From Deltaproteobacteria bacterium (GTDB lineage: Bacteria > Desulfobacterota > BSN033 > UBA1163), in the NCBI GenBank assembly GCA_016875155.1, contig VGSD01000188.1:1-6050 (forward strand): a DNA stretch of 6,050 nt. Reading direction: 5' to 3'. The notes beneath the pieces were generated by a model. It saw only the letters and a list, made by a program, of their open reading frames with translations. It had not been told where the DNA came from and made no database searches. Shown here piece after piece: positions 5,127 through 6,050 of this stretch (the first letter of the stretch is position 1; every line of letters begins with the position of its first letter). The position numbers were made by a program, and so were the translations under genes.

Positions 5127-6050
5127 TTAACGTCTCCCCAGCCAGATGAAGAGGCCGCACAACCCTGCAATGACAAAGAGGATGATTCCAATTCCGATCC
5201 ACCCCCAGGCAGTTGAAGCCCTCACCGTTGTTCTCATTTCAACGGTCTTGCTGCTCCCTTTCTCGCCATCCACCATCAATCCAACCGAATAATCGCCCAC
5301 CAGAGCTTCTTTGGCTGGCGTAATGGTCACTTCCACCTGTTTCAATGCATTGGGCTCCAAGGCCTCGATCTTTTCAGGATTGAACTTCACCTCCCAGTTC
5401 TCAGGTTTAAAGGAAGAGAAACTGACATTACGGTTGACAGCAGACCCCGTATTCTTGACGAAGAGAGATACAATGGCCGGCTTTCCCACCATCGTCTCCA
5501 GAGACAGGATTCCAGTGGGCGTCCCCGCATCCAGTTTATAAATTCCGGTGAGCACGACCATCAACTTGGCCTCTGCCTTCTGTTCCCCCGAACTGATCCT
5601 TACCATCACAGGATAGTCTCCTGACTTTGTCTCTCGTGCTGGGGAAACTTCTACAGCCACGGTCTGGTTCTGTCCTGCTTTCATCCGGAGGCTCGAAATC
5701 TGTTTGGCCTCATAGGCAGGTTTGAAGTTGATCTCCCACTTCTCGGGGCCAATGGCAGCAAGGTTAAAGGTTCGATCGCTCTCGCTCTTATTCATCACCT
5801 CAAGAGAAAATTCGAACTTGGCATCGGTCTGCCCTCTCAGGACCGGATAGGAAGTGGTGATCTGGATATCATCCGCTCCAGGGGTTCTCTCCTGAACATT
5901 GACCGTTAACTTATGGGTGGAGGTGAATTTCCCGTCGGCGCTCTGAGCGTCAAACTGGAAGGTATAGGCTCCCGGCCCCAGGGATTTCTCAGGTTCCAGG
6001 TTGAGGGAGAGATTTCTCGATTTACCATTGGCCACATAGAGCCCTGCTAC
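5127..6050 (-). CDS. NEW3/Ig-like repeat protein with C-terminal membrane anchor (5' end beyond the right edge)
   Basis: The frame is open to the window edge (307 residues visible; an internal GTG at 6035 is not a credible start because VAGLY continues the domain upstream). Visible residues 1-53 are the end of one beta-sandwich (PGAYTFQFDAQ). Residues about 60-167 and 170-277 are two full repeats sharing GPEKWEINF/KPENWEVKF, then VSPARETKSGDYPVMVRI/ITPAKEALVGDYSVGLMV. This G-D-Y and P-x-x-W pattern is that of NPCBM-associated NEW3 domains (COG1470-type membrane proteins). A single hydrophobic helix (about 282-304) ending WLGRR anchors the C-terminus with a positive-inside tail, so the repeats lie outside the cytoplasm. 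A signal peptide would be expected but is off-window. It sits one base from the ATPase GTG, so it is probably an accessory subunit of the ABC exporter, with Ig-like domains possibly contacting substrate or cell wall. Confidence 0.9.
   Translation of the reverse strand, partial: VAGLYVANGKSRNLSLNLEPEKSLGPGAYTFQFDAQSADGKFTSTHKLTVNVQERTPGADDIQITTSYPVLRGQTDAKFEFSLEVMNKSESDRTFNLAAIGPEKWEINFKPAYEAKQISSLRMKAGQNQTVAVEVSPARETKSGDYPVMVRISSGEQKAEAKLMVVLTGIYKLDAGTPTGILSLETMVGKPAIVSLFVKNTGSAVNRNVSFSSFKPENWEVKFNPEKIEALEPNALKQVEVTITPAKEALVGDYSVGLMVDGEKGSSKTVEMRTTVRASTAWGWIGIGIILFVIAGLCGLFIWLGRR
5134..5139 (-). promoter_or_regulatory. Shine-Dalgarno GGGGAG favouring the ATPase GTG start
   Basis: GGGGAG on the minus strand lies in the last codons of the NEW3 gene, 8 bases ahead of the GTG at 5125-5123 but 20 bases ahead of the alternative ATG at 5113. 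The spacing favours GTG initiation and coupling to NEW3 translation. Confidence 0.65.

Noticed and set aside
5126..5191. N-terminal extension of the ABC ATPase (MESSSLSLQGCAASS...)
   Set aside because: It lies entirely in the coding sequence of the NEW3 protein's membrane anchor in another frame. The low-complexity peptide is not family-like, and a better-placed start exists at 5125.

Overview
This is a bacterial window with dense coding, short intergenic gaps, Shine-Dalgarno sites and several GTG/TTG starts. The gene set (UMF1-type MFS transporter, free-standing AlaX editing protein, NEW3-domain protein with an ABC-2 exporter, small protein plus nucleotidyltransferase) would fit an anaerobic or environmental lineage such as Desulfobacterota or Nitrospirota. 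That placement is a weak guess; nothing in the window fixes the taxonomy.

Layout. Bases 1-167 (minus) hold the first 55 codons of an antibiotic-biosynthesis-monooxygenase-like (ABM, dimeric ferredoxin-like fold) protein that runs off the left edge. A 304-base AT-rich divergent intergenic region follows. It carries a promoter candidate for two plus-strand genes that overlap by 14 bases: a 61-aa helical protein (472-657) and a 189-aa nucleotidyltransferase of the minimal/AbiEii-like type (644-1213). The rest of the window is on the minus strand. In transcription order from the right edge it holds a membrane-anchored protein with NEW3/Ig-like repeats (5' end missing), an ABC ATPase, an ABC-2 permease, a 126-base spacer with an unusual inverted and tandem repeat, a UMF1/Atg22-like MFS transporter, and an AlaX alanyl-tRNA editing protein.

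How the genes may work together. The NEW3 protein, ATPase and permease are almost certainly one operon: the ATPase start lies against the NEW3 stop, and the permease TTG start has its Shine-Dalgarno inside the end of the ATPase gene. They look like an ABC-2 exporter with an extracytoplasmic Ig-like accessory protein; the substrate is unknown. The MFS and alaX genes abut or overlap and are probably co-transcribed, which suggests, by inference only, a link between amino-acid (or related metabolite) efflux and clearance of mischarged tRNA-Ala. The small protein and nucleotidyltransferase form a compact two-gene module resembling toxin-antitoxin or defence cassettes, but no toxin activity can be read from sequence. 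It is the least characterised unit here. I see no tRNA, rRNA, CRISPR array or transposase.
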